From the NCBI RefSeq assembly GCF_017810075.1, contig NZ_JADNYK010000002.1, positions 248,001 through 312,000 of the forward strand: a DNA stretch of 64,000 nucleotides. The letters are read 5' to 3'. The notes beneath the pieces are model-generated. The model made no database searches and was not told where the DNA came from. It was given only the letters and a program-made list of their open reading frames with translations. The stretch is from Pseudozobellia sp. WGM2 (GTDB lineage: Bacteria > Bacteroidota > Bacteroidia > Flavobacteriales > Flavobacteriaceae). Positions 8,601 through 17,585 of the stretch are shown here, in pieces (within the stretch, counting starts at the first letter, position 1; each line of letters opens with the position of its first letter). Both the position numbers and the translations under genes were made by a program.

Positions 8601-11600
8601 ATGCTATTCCGGTGGCGCCAACAAGTGGTGGAGATCAAACGGAATGCGAGCAAAACCCTACACAAACCATGACCGCCACCGCAACCGCACCATCCGGTTC
8701 TACCGTAGTATGGTATACAACTGTCACGGGCGGCAGTATGGTGGGAAGTCCGACCTTGAATACCATCGGAACCGTAACCTACTATGCGGAAAGCAGAACT
8801 ACTAGTAGTGGTTGTGTGAGCGAAACGAGAACGCCTGTGACTCTAACCATGAACCCCAACCCAACAATTGCGGTTACACCTAGTTCGCAAACCTGTTCCG
8901 CTGACCTTACGACCTATTCGGTTTCCGTAGATGTGGATAGAGGTACGGTAACTTCAAGCGAAGGTACGGTAACCGATAACGGAGGAAATAACTGGACGAT
9001 TTCTGCAATACCTTCCGGAAATGATATAACGGTGACCGTTACAGATGCAAATTCGTGTACGGATGTTATCAACATCAATGCGCCAAATTGTGCTTGCCCA
9101 ACGGTAAATGCTCCCACAAGTGGAGGCGACCAGACAGAATGTGAGCAGAACCCGATTCAAACTTTGACGGCGACGGCAACTGCTCCTGCAGGAGCAAGTG
9201 TGGTATGGTACGATACACCAACAGGTGGAAATGTGGTTTCGAGCCCGACATGGAATACAGTTGGATCAACCACCTATTATGCCGAAAGTGTTGATGATGT
9301 AAATGGTTGTACAAGTACAACAAGAACAGCTGTTAACCTAACGATTCAACCGGCTCCAACGGCTCCTACCAGTGCAGGCGACCAAACAGAGTGCGAACAG
9401 AATCCGATTCAAACCTTGATCGCCACTGCCTCTAGCGCACCAGGAACTTCTGTTACTTGGTACGATTCGGCTACTGGCGGAAACATTGTGGCCAGTCCGA
9501 CTTTAAATACCGTCGGCACTGTAACCTATTATGCGGAAAGTGAAAATAATAGTACCAATTGTGTAAGCCACTCAAGAACTGCTGTGAATTTAACCATTGA
9601 TGCCGCACCAACCGCGCCAACAAGTGGGGGTGACCAAACAGAATGTGAGCAGAACCCAATTCAAACGCTAACCGCTACAGCCACGGCGCCATCTGGCTCT
9701 AGTGTGGTCTGGTACGATGCTGCTTCGGGTGGTAATATCGTTGCTAGTCCAAACTTAAATTCAGTTGGAACGGTGACCTATTTCGCGGAAAGTAGTGATA
9801 ATAGTAGTTCTTGCGCTAGTTTCACTAGAACTCCGGTGAGCTTAACCATTCAAAATACACCGGATATTACGGTTTCAACTGCGGCAAGCTGTGCTCCTGA
9901 TCTATTGACCTATTCGGTTTCTGTTGATGTCAGCGAAGGCATGGTGACATCTACCGAAGGTATGGTAGTAGACAATGGAGGTAATAACTGGACCATTTCG
10001 GGTATTACTTCAGGTAACGATATTACATTAACGGTTACGGCACCAAATGCATGTACCCAAACTTTGGATATTACGGCACCCGACTGTAGTTGCCCGATAG
10101 TTGCCGCTCCTACAAGTGGAGGCGACCAAACGGAATGCGAACAAAATCCTATTCAAACATTGACCGCTACGGCAACTCCACCTGCAGATGCAACTGTGGT
10201 ATGGTACGATGCGCCAACCGGTGGCAGCGTAGTTACGGACCCTTCTTTGAGTACAACGGGGTCAGCAACCTATTATGCGGAGAGTCGTGATAACGTGACC
10301 AACTGTGTGAGTGGCACTAGAACGGCGGTTGTTTTAACTATCGATGCAGCGCCAACTGCCCCAACAAGTGGAGGTGACCAAACGGAATGTGAACAAAACC
10401 CGATTCAAACATTGACCGCTACGGCAACTGCACCAGCAGGTTCAACCTTGATATGGTATGACGCTCCTACGGGAGGAAATATTGTTGCTAGCCCAACCCA
10501 TAACACTGTTGGAACTTCGACCTACTATGCACAGAGTGAAAACAGTACGACTTCTTGTACGAGTTTGACGAGAACGGCAGTTTCCCTAACTATTGAGCCT
10601 GCACCAAGTGTGCCCGTTAGCGGAGGAGACCAAACGGAATGTGAGCAGAGCCCTATTCAGACCTTGACCGCTACCGCAACTGCACCTACCGGTTCAAGTA
10701 TAGTTTGGTATGATGCGGCTACTGGTGGAAACGTTGTAGCCAGCCCAACATTGAACATGGTAGGTTCTGTTACGTACTTTGCTGAGAGTGAAAATAATTC
10801 AACTTCTTGTGCCAGTTTTTCCAGAACACCGGTGAGCTTAACCATTGAAGATACACCGGATATTACGGTTTCAACTGCGGCAACCTGTGCTCCTGATCTA
10901 TTGACCTATTCGGTTTCTGTTGATGTGAGTGAAGGCACAGTGACTTCTACCGAAGGTACAGTAGTAGACAATGGTGGAAATAACTGGACGATTTCAGGAG
11001 TTACTGCCGGAAACAATATTACGCTAACGGTCACGGCACCAAATGCCTGTACGCAAACATTAGCTGTTACGGCTCCAGATTGTAGTTGTCCTGTTGTCGA
11101 TGCACCAATCAGCGGAGGTGATCAAACGGAATGTGAGCAAAATCCGATTCAAACATTGACCGCAACGGCCACGCCTCCCACAGATGCCACTGTAGTTTGG
11201 TACGATGCGCCAACAGGCGGCAGTGTTGTTGGTGACCCCTCTTTATCTATTGTAGGCACAATTATTTTCTATGCGGAAAGTGTAGAAAACGTAACCAACT
11301 GTATCAGTAGCACCAGAACAGCTGTTTCTTTGACCATTGAAGCAACTCCGGCAGACCCTATTAGCGGAGGTGATCAGGTTGAATGTGATGCCAACCCGAC
11401 ACAGACTTTGACCGCTACGGCAACTGCGCCTGCGGGATCAAGTATAGTTTGGTACAATGCCCCAACTGGCGGTACTATTGTAGCCACCCCAATTCTTGAT
11501 ACGGTGGGCAATGTCACTTATTATGCAGAAAGCAGTGACGATACTTCGGCTTGTACAAGTTTCAATAGAACAGCGGTTTCCTTAACGATCCATCCGTTGC

Positions 11601-14080
11601 CAAATGTAGTGGCAAATGCGACTAACACAACTATAAACGCAGGAGAACCGGTTACTTTGACGGGTTCAGGAGCTACTTCGTATGTGTGGGATAATGGCGT
11701 AACCGATGGTGATACGGTGTATCCGTTGGCAACAACAACATATACCGTAATCGGTACCGATGGCAACAGTTGTGAAAATACAGACAGCGTTACGATTACG
11801 GTGAATGCGACTTCCGATATTCGGATTGAAAAAATAGTAGATGATGCTGCGCCTAATGTGGGCGATACGGTAACATTTACGTTGACGGCTTATAATGACG
11901 GGCCCAGTGATGATATCGGCGGAACGGTTATAAATGATCTGCTTCCTTCGGGATACACTTATACAGGTGATACCAGTGGCGCCGGTAATGGAACGTATGA
12001 TGCGGTTTCGGGAGATTGGACGTTGCCCGCATTGACCAATGGAAGTTCAGTAGCTGTCGATATTTCTGCTTCGGTAAATGCCCCAACAGCTACACCTAAC
12101 GAATATTTGAATATCGCGCAGGTGACTTCGGCAACCAATTACGATCCTGATTCTACGCCAAATAACGATGATGGCGACCAAAGTGAAGATGATGAGGCTT
12201 CTGCTGAAGTGGTTCCACAAGTGGCAGATCTAGAAGTAACGAATACCATCTCTCAATCTAGCGGAAACCCAGGCGACACAGTGGTGTTAACGGTAACCGT
12301 TCAAAACAGTGGTCCGGACGATGCTACGAACGTTTCCCTAGAAAATATAGTTCCGGTTGGTTTTACCGTAACTACGGTAAACGATGCGGGTACGCAAAGT
12401 GGAAATAACATCACCTGGTCAGGGTTGACTATTCCCAATGGTACAACAACGACATTAACTTATGAAGCTACGGTAAATAATCCCACGAACGTAGCAGACG
12501 AATATTTAAATACGGTTCAGGTGACAACTGTTGATCAGTATGACCCAGATTCTGCACCGAATAATGACGATGGTGATCAGAGTGAAGATGATGAGGATGC
12601 GGTTTCCATGCGTTTACAATCTTCGGATTTGGAAATTGTGAATACGGTAAACCCAGATTCTGGAAACCCTGGTGATACGTTAACTTTCTCCATTGAGATT
12701 ATCAATAACAGCACCGATGATGCTACGGGCATTGCACTTGAAAACTATGTGCCTTCCGGATTTACGGTAACGACCATTAACAATGGAGGAATCCAAACTG
12801 GAAATACCATCAGCTGGAACGGACTTACAGTACCTAGTGGTACGAGCGAAACGGTAACTTTTGAAGTGACTATCAATGTGCCTACGAATACCGATGGCGA
12901 ATATTTCAACTCGGTACAAGTTACGGCAGTTGACCAATTAGACCCGGATTCTAGTCCGGATAATGACGATGGTGATCAAAGCGAAGATGACGAAGACAAT
13001 GCTGAAATTGTATTGATTCCAGCGGATTTAAGCTTGTCGAAAAATTTAAGTGCGGCATCAAACCCAACACCAAATGCAGGCGATACGGTCACATTTGAAG
13101 TGACGGTAACCAATGACGGTCCTGGCATCGCTACCAATGTCTCCATAGAAGATGTGTTGCCCGTTGGTTATACATTGGGTACGGTAAATAACTTTGGGGT
13201 CGTTTCCGGAAATACCATTACCTGGCCTATCGCTACATTAGCAGTGGGAAGCCAAACCGTGAGTTATGAAGTAACGTTGAATGCACCGACGAATGCAATT
13301 GGCGAATATGATAACACCGCCCAAGTTATGGCGATGGACCAATTTGATCCTGATTCTACGCCAAACAATGATGATGGCGACCAAAGTGAAGATGATGAAA
13401 CAAACTATACGATTGACGCTCCTACGGTAGACTTAGAAGTTGCCAAAATAGTGAACAAAGATCAGACTTTTTATGGTGATACCGTTGTGTTTACTGTAAC
13501 GGTGACCAATAATAGCGAATATGTGGCAACCAATGTTGGTATAGAAGATGTTTTGCCGAGCGGATATACTCTAGTGTCTCATACTTCCGATTTAGGTCAA
13601 TATGACGAAAGTATTTTCTCTTGGGATATTCCTGCAATCGAGATTGATCAGACTGCAACTTTAGAGATGACCGTGACAGTCAATGAAAATGGGCAATACA
13701 CGAACATTGCAGAATTAATGTATGTTGATCAGATTGACCCCAACACTTCGAATGACAGAGCCGAAGCAACTCCCGAAATTACTCAGTCACAATGTTTGAC
13801 CGTTTACAATGAATTTTCACCGAATGATGACGGCACCAACGATATTTTCTATATCGAATGTATCGAACAATTTCCGAACAACACAATTTCGGTTTACAAC
13901 AGATGGGGTGCCATGGTATTCTCAATGAATGGATATGATAACAGTTGGGATGGTAAGTCGATTAATAAATCAACATTGAACTCGACTGAAAAACTACCGG
14001 TCGGTACATATTACTATACACTAGATCCAGGCGACGGTAGCACAACACCTAAATCAGGTTGGCTGTACATCAGTAGATAA
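5687..14080 (+). CDS. Giant T9SS type B surface adhesin with HYR, Ig-like and DUF11 repeats
   Basis: A 2797-residue secreted protein. Order of parts: signal peptide (MQSLLKLLIGFSIMASF); HYR (hyalin-repeat) domains from about residue 45, the second one interrupted by a roughly 150-residue insert; divergent Ig-like domains with the pattern YCxGE...WY; twelve near-identical Ig-like modules marked GGDQTECEQNPIQTLTATAT ... WYDAPTGG, broken by three spacer domains (NNWTISG ... CxCP); one PKD-like stretch; five DUF11 repeats with acidic linkers; and a C-terminal gliding-motility-associated (CHU_C, T9SS type B) sorting domain with FSPNDDGTNDIF, VYNRWG and W(D)GKS. It should cross the outer membrane by T9SS and stay on the surface, probably as an adhesin. 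A TTG-initiated longer frame begins at 5594; I chose ATG 5687 because it begins a normal signal peptide. The PorP/SprF gene follows after 10 bp. Confidence 0.9.
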   Translation: MQSLLKLLIGFSIMASFTSFSPNENHEVSLSHFDTESVLDIALPALPPSFSNCPPSDVNASYTPGVCGATVTWTPPTASADAINVTSNYSPGDSFLPGTTAVVYRAEDASGNIATCSFNVTVEDSENPVFDTFPSDVTLTADPNTCTAPHSWAEPTVSDNCPAGEGEAPVLQDFESAINQCYTFTRSTISNNGEINGTRNLRTTSISSIPGFTSYLTTPVFYFNGFGEITFFHSINALNDNPSIHLDVLDENGNVVVSDYYTEVYTDTGVQQEIIPFNLTGNYQLEISYSATRPFGTGLEAYLDDLLIPGTIVTNVNNTDCDLAEYVMFRSDGTGLNSGDQFDVGTTTIEYTVRDAAGNFTDRSFNITVENDVDPPSGSDEYIYCEGEAVPTMTVTVDTAAGESANWYNNDGDLVASNTTTYTPPASPDFFRNFLVYSQNSNGCSSEDFLSINLYQIPRPAPPAADSPVEYCIGETAGPLTASELSNHTLQWYTAASGGTASNTAPTPSTSAAGTTAYYVSQIDDSTGCESERTQIDVVVYDLPTAPTLVQDTVNYCIGDSAQQLDDYIQSGSNPTWYDAETGGNIVPGTTVPSTSSAGTTSYWVSQTTSSANCEGPRRRLTIIVHNPPVITTQPTNQEMCDGGTATFTADASNTSGFQWQYFNGSSWDNITDDAIYSNANTNTLTITGNPPRNQYRLVAQGFGGGCANAISNTASLTVNPAPATPTSGGDQTECEQNPIQTLTATATPPSGASVIWYDALTGGNVVTDPSLNTVGTETYYAESSDTVNGCRSTGRTAITLTIQSAPAAPISGGDQTECEENPIQTLTATATVPSGSTLVWYDAPTGGNLVANPDWSSLGTEIYYAESQDTATGCPSLTRTAVSLTIQAAPTAPISGGDQTECEQNPIQTLTATATAPGGSTLVWYDAPTAGNIVASPDWSTVGSITYYAESQNNTTSCPSFSRTPVTLTIDAIPVAPTSGGDQTECEQNPTQTMTATATAPSGSTVVWYTTVTGGSMVGSPTLNTIGTVTYYAESRTTSSGCVSETRTPVTLTMNPNPTIAVTPSSQTCSADLTTYSVSVDVDRGTVTSSEGTVTDNGGNNWTISAIPSGNDITVTVTDANSCTDVININAPNCACPTVNAPTSGGDQTECEQNPIQTLTATATAPAGASVVWYDTPTGGNVVSSPTWNTVGSTTYYAESVDDVNGCTSTTRTAVNLTIQPAPTAPTSAGDQTECEQNPIQTLIATASSAPGTSVTWYDSATGGNIVASPTLNTVGTVTYYAESENNSTNCVSHSRTAVNLTIDAAPTAPTSGGDQTECEQNPIQTLTATATAPSGSSVVWYDAASGGNIVASPNLNSVGTVTYFAESSDNSSSCASFTRTPVSLTIQNTPDITVSTAASCAPDLLTYSVSVDVSEGMVTSTEGMVVDNGGNNWTISGITSGNDITLTVTAPNACTQTLDITAPDCSCPIVAAPTSGGDQTECEQNPIQTLTATATPPADATVVWYDAPTGGSVVTDPSLSTTGSATYYAESRDNVTNCVSGTRTAVVLTIDAAPTAPTSGGDQTECEQNPIQTLTATATAPAGSTLIWYDAPTGGNIVASPTHNTVGTSTYYAQSENSTTSCTSLTRTAVSLTIEPAPSVPVSGGDQTECEQSPIQTLTATATAPTGSSIVWYDAATGGNVVASPTLNMVGSVTYFAESENNSTSCASFSRTPVSLTIEDTPDITVSTAATCAPDLLTYSVSVDVSEGTVTSTEGTVVDNGGNNWTISGVTAGNNITLTVTAPNACTQTLAVTAPDCSCPVVDAPISGGDQTECEQNPIQTLTATATPPTDATVVWYDAPTGGSVVGDPSLSIVGTIIFYAESVENVTNCISSTRTAVSLTIEATPADPISGGDQVECDANPTQTLTATATAPAGSSIVWYNAPTGGTIVATPILDTVGNVTYYAESSDDTSACTSFNRTAVSLTIHPLPNVVANATNTTINAGEPVTLTGSGATSYVWDNGVTDGDTVYPLATTTYTVIGTDGNSCENTDSVTITVNATSDIRIEKIVDDAAPNVGDTVTFTLTAYNDGPSDDIGGTVINDLLPSGYTYTGDTSGAGNGTYDAVSGDWTLPALTNGSSVAVDISASVNAPTATPNEYLNIAQVTSATNYDPDSTPNNDDGDQSEDDEASAEVVPQVADLEVTNTISQSSGNPGDTVVLTVTVQNSGPDDATNVSLENIVPVGFTVTTVNDAGTQSGNNITWSGLTIPNGTTTTLTYEATVNNPTNVADEYLNTVQVTTVDQYDPDSAPNNDDGDQSEDDEDAVSMRLQSSDLEIVNTVNPDSGNPGDTLTFSIEIINNSTDDATGIALENYVPSGFTVTTINNGGIQTGNTISWNGLTVPSGTSETVTFEVTINVPTNTDGEYFNSVQVTAVDQLDPDSSPDNDDGDQSEDDEDNAEIVLIPADLSLSKNLSAASNPTPNAGDTVTFEVTVTNDGPGIATNVSIEDVLPVGYTLGTVNNFGVVSGNTITWPIATLAVGSQTVSYEVTLNAPTNAIGEYDNTAQVMAMDQFDPDSTPNNDDGDQSEDDETNYTIDAPTVDLEVAKIVNKDQTFYGDTVVFTVTVTNNSEYVATNVGIEDVLPSGYTLVSHTSDLGQYDESIFSWDIPAIEIDQTATLEMTVTVNENGQYTNIAELMYVDQIDPNTSNDRAEATPEITQSQCLTVYNEFSPNDDGTNDIFYIECIEQFPNNTISVYNRWGAMVFSMNGYDNSWDGKSINKSTLNSTEKLPVGTYYYTLDPGDGSTTPKSGWLYISR
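7858..11592 (+). repeat. Twelve Ig-like modules with three spacer domains inside the first adhesin
   Basis: Each Ig-like module is about 75-80 residues with the signature GGDQTECEQNP near its start, WYD in the middle and YYAES...SRTAVSLTI at its end. Spacer domains begin near 8864, 9863 and 10859. Modules 2-4, 5-7 and 8-10, each with a following spacer, form super-units starting at 8117, 9116 and 10112; modules 11-12 begin at 11108 without a spacer. Confidence 0.9.
11815..13785 (+). repeat. Five DUF11 repeats with acidic linkers in the first adhesin
   Basis: Five copies of a roughly 130-residue DUF11 (conserved repeat) domain, each with GDTVTFTVTVTN-like and ATNVSIEDVLPSGY-like segments. The first four end in nearly the same acidic stretch, DPDSTPNNDDGDQSEDDE, resembling calcium-binding loops; the fifth has the shorter DPNTSNDRAEA. 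Confidence 0.85.
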
Positions 14081-14090
14081 GAAAATTGGC

Positions 14091-15014
14091 ATGAAACCAT
14101 TTAGTATATATAAAATTTTAGCCTGTGTGCTTTTTGCGTCGACGGCCTCATTTGGTCAACAAGACCCACAGTACACTCAATACCAATACAACCCACTTAC
14201 CGTAAACCCCGGTTACGCAGGTTCGCGAGGCCATTTGACAATGCTCACCCTCTATCGAAGCCAGTGGCAGGGTATAGAAGGATCGCCTCAAACCATAACG
14301 TTCGGTATGGACACTCCTGTCGGCAAGTTTGATGGACTAGGACTCTCCATTATTCAAGATGAATTGGGGCCTGCCACTGAAACTTATATTGATGGAAATT
14401 ATGCCCACCAGTTGGTGTTGAATAGAAAGGGTCATCGTTTGAGTCTAGGTTTAAAAGCAGGAGTGCGTTTGTTCAGTCTTGATTTCTCAAAAGGTATAAG
14501 ACGTGAGCAAGATGATATTGCTTTTAATGAAAATATAAATGGCAAAGTATTGCCTTCAGTGGGTGTAGGTGCATTTTTCTATTCCGACAAGGCGTATTTT
14601 GGTCTTTCCGTGCCTAATCTATTTCCATCAGAGCATTTTGACAGTGAAATTGAAAGAAGGGCCGATGAAGAAGTACATTTTAACGTGATTGGTGGTTATG
14701 TTATTGATTTGAACGAATCATTAAAATTCAAACCCTCTTTTTACGTAAAACAAGTTATCGGAGCACCCGTTTCCGTTGATGTCTCTGGTAATTTCCTTTT
14801 ATACGAAAAGCTAAATCTAGGCGTTAATTATAGATGGAACGATTCTGTCGCTGGCATTTTTGGTCTTCAGATTTCGCCCCAATTTAATATTGGCTATGCC
14901 TACGATTACACCACAAGCGACCTAAATAATTATAATTCAGGAACCCATGAAATATTTCTTCGATATCAATTCATATCGAGGCTTAACAGATTGAAATCCC
15001 CTAGATTTTTCTAA
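14091..15014 (+). CDS. PorP/SprF family T9SS outer-membrane protein
   Basis: A 307-residue predicted outer-membrane beta-barrel of the PorP/SprF family, with signal peptide (MKPFSIYKILACVLFASTAS, cut near SFGQQ). The family hallmark is visible just after it: QDPQYTQYQYNPLTVNPGYAGSRG, the 'yNp..vNPayaG' motif, followed by the TLYRSQWQGIEGSPQT segment. In Flavobacterium johnsoniae SprF is needed for secretion or surface display of SprB; here the protein sits 10 bp after a T9SS type B adhesin and 11 bp before an OmpA-like gene, so I infer it is the dedicated partner of that adhesin. It is a paralog of the SprF encoded at 56456-57409, hence no gene symbol. Confidence 0.92.
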   Translation: MKPFSIYKILACVLFASTASFGQQDPQYTQYQYNPLTVNPGYAGSRGHLTMLTLYRSQWQGIEGSPQTITFGMDTPVGKFDGLGLSIIQDELGPATETYIDGNYAHQLVLNRKGHRLSLGLKAGVRLFSLDFSKGIRREQDDIAFNENINGKVLPSVGVGAFFYSDKAYFGLSVPNLFPSEHFDSEIERRADEEVHFNVIGGYVIDLNESLKFKPSFYVKQVIGAPVSVDVSGNFLLYEKLNLGVNYRWNDSVAGIFGLQISPQFNIGYAYDYTTSDLNNYNSGTHEIFLRYQFISRLNRLKSPRFF

Positions 15015-15025
15015 CACCCCAAATC

Positions 15026-17527
15026 ATGAAAAAACTCTTTACCACTTACATCTTGCTCTTTTGTTTAGGGCTCTATGCGCAAGATTTTCAAGACCTTAGT
15101 TTTGAATCGGAGCAAACAGATTCTCCTAGCGCATCTATGATTACATCTTATGATTCCCCGCCTGTTGCTATTAGCGACACTTTTGAAGAGGCTGCGGAAA
15201 AAAATGAAATAGCTTACCGAAGTTTCAGTGGGTTAGAAGGTGTAGAAAATGGTTATTATATCGTTACAGGGGTGTTCAGCAAGTCTAAAAACCTTAAGCG
15301 AACCATTAAAAAATTGAATCGTCAAGGGTTTGACAATGCGGGCTCAATAACCAACAAGAATAACGGACTTAATTATATCTATTTAGATTATTATCCTTTC
15401 GGTCTTGAAGCGGTCGACGCCTGCGTTTCAAAACTAGATGGAAAATATTCGGGAGATATGTGGATTCTCGAGGTCGAGAATAGCATGGATATTGGGGGAA
15501 ATGACATCGCACTCGAGGCTATCGAATCTACCGATTCAAATAAAGAAGAGCCATTAGAGCCCTCAAATATGTTCGAGGATGACGAGGTTGAAGAACCGAT
15601 TATCAAACGCACTATCAATGAAACCACTAACAAAAGTAAACTGATTCAAAAAGCGGATCATTATTTTGATAAAATGTGGTACGTAGAAGCTGCCGAGCTC
15701 TATGAGCAAGCCTTGTCTAAAGGTGATAAATTTTACTCTAAAGATATTATTCAAAAAGCTGCTGATGCCTATTACTTCAATACCAATATGGAAAAGGCCT
15801 ACGAATGGTATAACGTTCTTTATGAAAATTATGGAAAAGATATGTCTACCGACAATATTTTCAAATACTCACATTCTCTAAAGGGAACAGGTAAATATGC
15901 CCGCTCCAAAAGGTTGATGAAGCTTTATAATAAAAAGATGAAAGATAATGTCAGCTCTGAAAATGTTCGCCCTCGCAATGAGATCGCCCTTGATAATATT
16001 CTTACCTCAGACCAAGAGTATGAACTTAAGAATTTGGCTATCAACACAAAATATTCCGATTTCTCGCCCATGTTCTTAGACTCTAGTCAAGTAGTTTTTG
16101 CATCGGCCAAAGATTCGTCATTTTTGACTACTCGAAAATATAAGTGGAACAACCAGCCCTTTCTTGATTTATATGTGGCAAAAATTAATGAAGAATCTGA
16201 AGATTTAAAGAATGCTATTAAATTCTCAAAAGAAATAAACACCAAGTATCATGAGGCATCGGTCAGTTTTTCACCCGATAACAAGACCATGTATTTTACC
16301 CGAAACAATTACGGCAAAAAGCTCAAGCGAGATAAGAAGGGGGTAAATCATTTGAAAATATATAAATCTGTTAAAGAAGGTGATGAGTGGACGGAAGCTG
16401 TTGAAGTATCATTTAATAGTGATAATTATTCTACGGGCCACCCGGCTTTGAGTCCTGATGGCAAACAATTGTATTTTGTCTCAGATATGCCGGGCAGTTT
16501 GGGCCAAACCGATCTATTCGTTGTCGATGTTCTGGAAGATGGTAGTTTTTCCGAACCGCGAAACTTGGGTAAAGAAATAAATACCGAGCACAGAGAAATG
16601 TTTCCATTCTTTAACGGAAAAAAATTATACTTTTCTTCGGATGGACATGCCGGGATAGGGGGCTTAGATGTTTATGCTTCCGAGTATGACGAAGAACTAG
16701 GGTTTCAAGAAGTGAAAAACTTGGGCAAACCGATCAATAGTAATAAAGATGACTTCTCATATATTGTCAACGAAGAGAATCAGCAAGGGTTTTTCGCTTC
16801 TAACCGAGAAGGAGGAAAAGGGGATGACGATATATATTCATTTAAAAGGTTAACGATAGAAGAAATACCTGTTATTGAAAATGCCATTGCGGGTGTGGTT
16901 ACCGAATTGACATCTGGTGATATAATGCCACAAGCTCTGGTTCAATTACTTGATGAAAACGGCATAAAGCTTAAAGAAATGGTGACCGAAGATGACGGTA
17001 GCTTTGTTTTCGAAGATTTAGATAGTTCTACTAAATACACGCTTAGGACAGTTAAAGACAAGTTTGTAGAAAATGAAATGCCTATAGCGACAACCGAAAA
17101 TGAGCGTATTGAAGTTGATATCGCCCTAAAACGTCTTGAAGAAATGATTGCCCTTGAATATGGCATCAAGAAAATTAAGACCGAAATGATTTATTTCGAC
17201 TTTGATAAATCGTACATACGTACCGATGCTTCTAAAGAGTTAGATAAATTGGTCAGCGTAATGAAAGAGTACCCTGGTATGGTCATTAAAATAGAATCCC
17301 ATACCGACTCAAGGGGTAGTAGGGTTTACAATGAATACCTCTCTGATAAACGAGCTAAATCAACAAGAGATTATATTATTTCACAGGGTATTGAAGCCGA
17401 TAGAATCGAAAGTGCCACAGGATACGGTGAAAGTAGATTGATCAACAAGTGTAATGGTACAGTAAGTTGTACAGAAACCGAACATGTACTTAACAGGCGT
17501 TCTGAATTTATAATCGTAAAAATGTAA
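15026..17527 (+). CDS. SPOR-like/TPR/PD40/OmpA-domain envelope protein
   Basis: An 833-residue exported protein (signal peptide MKKLFTTYILLFCLGLYAQ). Order: a SPOR-like domain at about 64-150 (NGYYIVTGVFS ... WILEVEN); a TPR-like region at about 205-290 (ADHYFDKMWYVEAAELYEQA); PD40/WD40-like propeller blades at about 345-600 (SFSPDNKTMYFTRN, ALSPDGKQLYFVSDM, FFNGKKLYFSSDGHAGIGG); a carboxypeptidase-regulatory-like domain at about 620-690; and a C-terminal OmpA domain (MIYFDFDKSYIRTDA, ESHTDSRGS, NEYLSDKRAKSTRDYI) that should bind peptidoglycan. This matches the PorE-type OmpA proteins linked to T9SS, but with an extra SPOR-like domain. It closes the three-gene adhesin/SprF/OmpA operon and is followed by a terminator. 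Confidence 0.9.
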   Translation: MKKLFTTYILLFCLGLYAQDFQDLSFESEQTDSPSASMITSYDSPPVAISDTFEEAAEKNEIAYRSFSGLEGVENGYYIVTGVFSKSKNLKRTIKKLNRQGFDNAGSITNKNNGLNYIYLDYYPFGLEAVDACVSKLDGKYSGDMWILEVENSMDIGGNDIALEAIESTDSNKEEPLEPSNMFEDDEVEEPIIKRTINETTNKSKLIQKADHYFDKMWYVEAAELYEQALSKGDKFYSKDIIQKAADAYYFNTNMEKAYEWYNVLYENYGKDMSTDNIFKYSHSLKGTGKYARSKRLMKLYNKKMKDNVSSENVRPRNEIALDNILTSDQEYELKNLAINTKYSDFSPMFLDSSQVVFASAKDSSFLTTRKYKWNNQPFLDLYVAKINEESEDLKNAIKFSKEINTKYHEASVSFSPDNKTMYFTRNNYGKKLKRDKKGVNHLKIYKSVKEGDEWTEAVEVSFNSDNYSTGHPALSPDGKQLYFVSDMPGSLGQTDLFVVDVLEDGSFSEPRNLGKEINTEHREMFPFFNGKKLYFSSDGHAGIGGLDVYASEYDEELGFQEVKNLGKPINSNKDDFSYIVNEENQQGFFASNREGGKGDDDIYSFKRLTIEEIPVIENAIAGVVTELTSGDIMPQALVQLLDENGIKLKEMVTEDDGSFVFEDLDSSTKYTLRTVKDKFVENEMPIATTENERIEVDIALKRLEEMIALEYGIKKIKTEMIYFDFDKSYIRTDASKELDKLVSVMKEYPGMVIKIESHTDSRGSRVYNEYLSDKRAKSTRDYIISQGIEADRIESATGYGESRLINKCNGTVSCTETEHVLNRRSEFIIVKM

Positions 17528-17551
17528 GTCTAATAAAACCAACATAATTTG

Positions 17552-17585
17552 AAACCGCTGCTTTATAAGTAGCGGTTTTTTGATT
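17552..17585 (+). terminator. Terminator of the first adhesin operon
   Basis: Hairpin AACCGCTGCTT / AAGTAGCGGTT (one G-T pair) with a short loop and a T-rich tail, 25 bp after the OmpA-family gene. Confidence 0.85.

Noticed and set aside
7858-11592. Regular repeats as a possible CRISPR array
   Set aside because: The repeats are about 230 bp and in frame with a protein; there are no short direct repeats with unique spacers and no cas genes.
7643-11766. Several minus-strand and other-frame open frames of 60-100 codons inside the adhesin
   Set aside because: They recur because the underlying repeats recur and have no family resemblance; they are shadows of the repeat coding sequence.
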